Below are positions 59,241 to 64,000 of a DNA stretch of 64,000 bases, one piece after another. The notes under the pieces are model-generated. The model did not search any database, was not told the origin of the DNA, and worked only from the letters and a program-made list of their open reading frames with translations. The DNA is taken from positions 8,287,408 to 8,351,407 of the forward strand of contig NC_092033.1 in assembly GCF_042242105.1 (NCBI RefSeq), read 5' to 3'. Within the stretch, counting starts at the first letter, position 1. Each line of letters begins with the position of its first letter. The DNA comes from Pempheris klunzingeri. Lineage: Eukaryota > Chordata > Actinopteri > Acropomatiformes > Pempheridae. Both the position numbers and the translations under genes were made by a program.

Positions 59241-62200
59241 CTTCATTTCAACGTAACAGCTCATCATCTCATTTTACGACCGGTATAAAAGATGTACTGT
59301 ATCACACAAAGTAGTCGGCGGACAGAGACAGACTTGCCCTTTTTCCACAAACACATGGGTATTTTTGATGGGTCGAAAGGTGCATGCCGTAAGGAGGTGG
59401 ATGCTGAAAAAGTCAGCCCTTAGCCTGTTTCCTGGATACACACAACATGCACATTCACTGGAATTTTTGGGCTGTGGTTTCGGGGCAAAGCTTGCAGAGG
59501 TGGGCAGTGGGAAAAGGTGAAGAGCATCAGTGGTGTATTCACATAAAAGTATGGGCGTATGATACTAGTGAAGTCCCTTTGAAAGGAGTATTCCTTCGTT
59601 TTTCAGTTATTAGTATTTTACAGCTAAACACAGAGGAAGCATGTAGACGGAGACAGGCAACAGTAGAGCACATGCAAACCAAGTGTAGAGGACCTCACAA
59701 GAAACAATATGCTATAAAAGATACTTATGGCTGTAATATTTTGAAATACCAACATATCCTGCAGGGCATAAACAGTAAGATAACATGATATTAGAGACCA
59801 GTATAGGGTATTGCTGTTTTTTATTTCTGCCGCTTGATTCTAAAAGAGACTTTGGTACAAGCAGACAAAGTTACTGTAAGACTAAACCTCTTTATACATA
59901 ATCTGTTGAGATCGAGCCCACAGATTATGTTAATATACAGCAATTATACTGGGATATTTTTTTTTTTAGAACGACTAATGCTAATATGTCAGATGTACCA
60001 CCCATACTTGTATTAAAATTGCATGACATGCTCAAACATGGCAGCCCATATATTCCAGCCAAAGTCGATCTGTACGATGCTCAGGAAACATCCATTTGTT
60101 TTGTATCAGACGTGTACAGTAAAAAAGTGTCTCTCAACCCCAAGGGGTCATGTGACCTGCAGGTCTGACTTTGACCACCACACCAAAATTGCAGAGCTTC
60201 TGTATGTTTGCGGGTTTATGTGAATGTGGATCTGTGCTAACTAATTAATATCCTTTCATTGCTACTTCTGCCTTGGACTTGATGAACAGAACTTAAAGGA
60301 CAAACTAATTTTCAGTTACTGGTTAAATAATCTAATGCGAACATACACAACTGTTATATTATGTAATATTTTGTTTCCTTTGCCTGCCCTCAGTCTTGCC
60401 TTACTCCCTCCTCTTATCTCACTTGCAAGTGTCTCTGACATTCATTGTATCTTATATAATTTCAATAAATTTGCAACCCTTGATGGGTTCTATTACACGG
60501 TGTCCTGTTGATTCTCAGTCTGAGTAGTGTAGTGTGCTGCTGTTAAACACACCGTAGAGTCTAACCTTGTTTTAAAAAGGTGTCATATAAGAGTGACTGA
60601 CTTAGAGCTGCACTGTGATTATACAATAATGCCGTGGGTATACACGAGGCTCTTGTGCCTCTTTACATTAGCTACCAATTAATGGGAATTATCTGAATGC
60701 CCTCTAAGTAATGTATGTGCATTCTAACATAAACCCACAGAAAGCAATAATTACCACTAACTAGCTAAATGGTTACTGCTGTAGTTTGACAAGCCTGCTA
60801 ATTACATGGCTAACACCTCAGACCAGTCTGACAACTCTTGCAAAAACCGCTCATCAAATCATTTCCAGGCATGAGTGAACAGTCATGGTGACATTACTGA
60901 TGTGCTCATACAAATAACATAATAAGTACTAGATTATTGTTGGGTTAGTGTTCAAGAAGCTTGTATTTTACCGTAGCACTTGGTGTAAATTAATCTAGGG
61001 AGAGCTAGACTATAAAGCTGAACTTACATTTTCTTAAACAATGCATTCATAATTATTCAAAATATGCATGATTACATGGTATGAAATTAAAATGCCACAT
61101 CTAAAATTAGCTGTCAGTTGCCAAATCCTATTCCCACTATAGGCAGAACCGATCATCTCTATCACTTGACTTTTTTATGATTTATGCAGAGCTGAGGGAC
61201 ACCAGCCTGGTTGAATTTCATTTGAATTTATAGTCCAAAAGTGTTTAAGTCTTTTTTTTTCTTTAACAAAAAACACACACTCATAATCGCAATATTTTCT
61301 TTCAGCATATATTCCCATACCATTATGTGCCAGGCATCTGACCTGTATGCTATGCATGTACATGTATGCTTGGACAAAACGTGTGTTTACGTACAGCGTA
61401 TGTCTGCGTGCCTACATTCATGTGTAATTATATATCTGTACATATTTTTGTACCGTGTGCCTGTCAACACATACAATATGTGGCTCTATTTGTCAAGCTA
61501 TCGGCATGTGCTTAGGTGCGTGTTTGTGCGCGCGTGCATTTTAAGTTGTGTTGCCCCAATCTCTCCCCTCCCATGTAAGAAAGCCATTAAAAATTGATTT
61601 AGAGGAGCTTGGCTGCCTCTCTCTGCCTTTGTTAGTAACCTGCACTGTTATTCAGATAAACACACCTACAAAGACACACACATGCAAACATGTACGATGA
61701 CAGGAAAACCTTTCAGTTATTCTGACTTTTTCTTTATTGTATAATGTGGTTTATTTTGTTATAAAATCTGATAAATTAACTGACTTTGATAGGGCCCTTA
61801 AACAAAGCTTGAATTAAACACCGGCTAATGAGTGTAAGTGTGTTTGCAAAGAGACAGGAAGGGTAGAGCTGAAGGTGAATGACTGGGCTGTGTGTTTACA
61901 GCTGTGATGCCACTCATTCACGGGCTGCACACCCACATTCAAACCCTCATGCCGTCATGCGCACGCACACAAACACACACGCCAACTTGCCATCACACAT
62001 GGATAGACGTCCTCTTGTGTACAGGTGGATTTCAATTTGGTGGCAGATTGAAAAGAATTCCTGCCACATTGATTATAAAAGCTATTAATCCAGCCAAGCA
62101 GACAAGTCACAACAATGACGAAATAGTCTGAAAAATGGGCTCAAGTAGGTGAATCAGGCAAAGATGGGAAGACATATCCAAGTTTGCACACACACACACA

Positions 62201-64000
62201 CACACACACACTAGCACATGCACTTCTGTGCCAAGTACAGCAAAATTTAAGCTTCTCTGTCAAGGTGTTTTGGTTGTTCCGTGGAAGATGCCTTGATGTA
62301 GGAAGGATTTATGCGAGCTGCTGTGCATTCATTATACAGATGCAGTCATCTTGTTTACACTCTTTCACTTTTTTTTCATGGGTAGATGAAACGTGACGGG
62401 AAAGTCTGAAGGCAAAATACAAATATCAAGCAACTGAGACATTACCGAGACAAACAATTAACATATACCTCCAGTCAATGTTTATATTCTCTTATTCACT
62501 TTCTGATAGAGAGCGATGGTGGGGATGCTTACGCTGGGAACGGATTTGCTAGATTACAAAATATATATTTCGAGTATCAAGCATGACTAAAAATAAGAAC
62601 ATTATCGAGCCTTTTTGCATCTTGTTTCTTTACTAGCAACAATCCCTACCAGCATCATAAACGTGTGGGAGAAAACACAAGCAGCCCCGGTTGACCAACC
62701 GCAGCTGGTGGTCTCTACTTGTTATCTAAGCCCCCAGGTGTGTGGTTAAATTTTTGAGGAAAAGCACGTCAGGGCTCTGCATGAAGCCTCTGCAGCGCCC
62801 TGTGGAGGATAAATCCGGCTTAAGTGCGGACAGGAAACAGTTAGTGAAAGAAACAGAATGGAAAAATAGGATGGAAAGAGGAGAGGAGCAGAAGAGGAGC
62901 AGAGGAGCCCAGAGGAGGGGGGGGGGGGTGTTACTTGATTCCCCAACATGCAGGCCACTTTAGCACCCAAGTATTTACACGTGTGTGGGCGAATGTGTGC
63001 ATGGGGTGCATGTGTGGATTTTGGCTGCCCCAGTGTCCAGGTCAAATTGGTAAAAAAAGCTTTCTGAGAATAGCCTGACAGTCAGGCTTGCCACCAGACC
63101 ACCCATTTAACAAGATGGGAACTGATGGGCGACAGTATGTGGCTGCAGAGGTGACCTTCTGCTGCACAATTCCTGCATTAGTGCGCATGTGATGACATTT
63201 TGGCACATTTCTCCAGTGTACTGATAAATTATATATTTTTTTCTTGTACAGTTTTAGTTGCTTAAATGTTATTTCTGCCTTTAATCTGGAATGGGTGAAT
63301 GGTTTTACTTTCTGCTCGTAAAGTAGCACACTGCTTCCCGGCCAAACTGTTTCCCTCCCCAAAATAAATCAAAATAAACAGACACAAAGCCATGAATCAT
63401 TTGACAAATGGCCAACATGCAAACCAAGGCTACACTTACAGTCCCAGAGCTGAAACAGGAATTAAAGATCGATTACAAACAGCTGCAGAAATACTCAATT
63501 TGAATACAACTAAGGAAAAATAGCATGGATCCAAATGTGTGAGAATGCTTTGGCATGCAAAACATCAGCAAAAACCCTTGTGTTCTTCCATATAGCCTAC
63601 ATGCATACAGCAAAAAAATCATAAAATCACTAGATGTTTTAAACAAAAAACAGCTCCACTGTGCTTTAGTCTTGAAATAAATTCACTCTGCAGCTAACTG
63701 GAAAAGGAAATCAAGCAGAGAGAGGAGTGTTCCCAAATTCCTCGCATTCCTCATCTGCGTTTCTAAATTTTTTAAACGAAGTTCATGCGCTCATTTAAAA
63801 AGAACAACTCAAATTTCCCAGAAGAGTCTGGCTAATGTCGCTTTAATCACATGCAGGAAATCCATCTGCCGAATATCTTCTGTACATGACTGTGTTCCTT
63901 TGTCACAGAGCGAAAAAAGGGGGCAGAGTGGGAGAGACAGAATGAGAGAGATGGGAAGGACTGAAGGGATTGGTGAATATCGAAAGATGAAGGTCATAAA
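59241..64000. other. Intronic DNA to the right edge
   Basis: About 4.8 kb with no recognised exon on either strand. It contains (CA)13 at 62186-62211 and a run of twelve G at about 62916-62928. Non-repetitive blocks at about 61590-61660 and 62010-62110 differ in texture from their surroundings but show no coding sense. Confidence 0.5.

Overview
The window is vertebrate nuclear DNA, almost certainly from a teleost fish and probably a percomorph. Coding sequence is split into short GT-AG exons, the flanks are crowded with (CA)n/(GT)n microsatellites, and several interspersed repeats resemble families common in percomorph genomes. There are no operons, no CRISPR arrays and no RNA genes I can support. 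Most long open frames are antisense shadows of (CA)n tracts or chance frames in UTRs and introns.

Four protein-coding genes lie head-to-tail on the minus strand. From right to left they are: (1) the 3' half of cacna2d4 (voltage-gated calcium channel alpha2delta-4), 12 exons between 41738 and 28251, with the 5' part beyond the right edge; (2) cpsf6 (cleavage factor Im, 68/72 kDa subunit), complete, 9 constitutive exons plus one cassette exon between 25395 and 18400, followed by about 9 kb of AT-rich DNA that looks like a very long 3'UTR; (3) yeats4 (GAS41), complete, 7 coding exons between 8407 and 6445; (4) the 5' part of napepld (NAPE-hydrolysing phospholipase D), 5 coding exons between 2446 and 88, with the C-terminal exons beyond the left edge. 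I reconstructed each by joining exons at splice sites with matching phase; exon lengths are in the gene entries. cpsf6 and yeats4 are also near neighbours in mammals (human 12q15).

From 41739 to the right end no exon of cacna2d4 could be recognised. This looks like one very large intron of more than 22 kb, filled with microsatellites, pyrimidine-rich tracts and repeat relics. A plus-strand, untranslated, first-exon-like segment ends at a strong splice donor at 59135. In mammals LRTM2 is nested inside CACNA2D4 on the opposite strand, so this may be its 5' exon; that is inference.

The four genes do not form one pathway: cpsf6 acts in mRNA 3'-end processing, yeats4 in chromatin acetyl-lysine reading, napepld in N-acylethanolamine synthesis, and cacna2d4 in presynaptic calcium-channel function. 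Points of most interest: an AT-AC (U12-type) intron in cacna2d4; a 15-nt microexon in cacna2d4 that inserts an N-glycosylation sequon; the cpsf6 cassette exon; a one-residue deletion in the cpsf6 FG motif; a possible alternative napepld first exon encoding a mitochondrial-presequence-like N terminus in frame; and splice acceptors abutting microsatellites.
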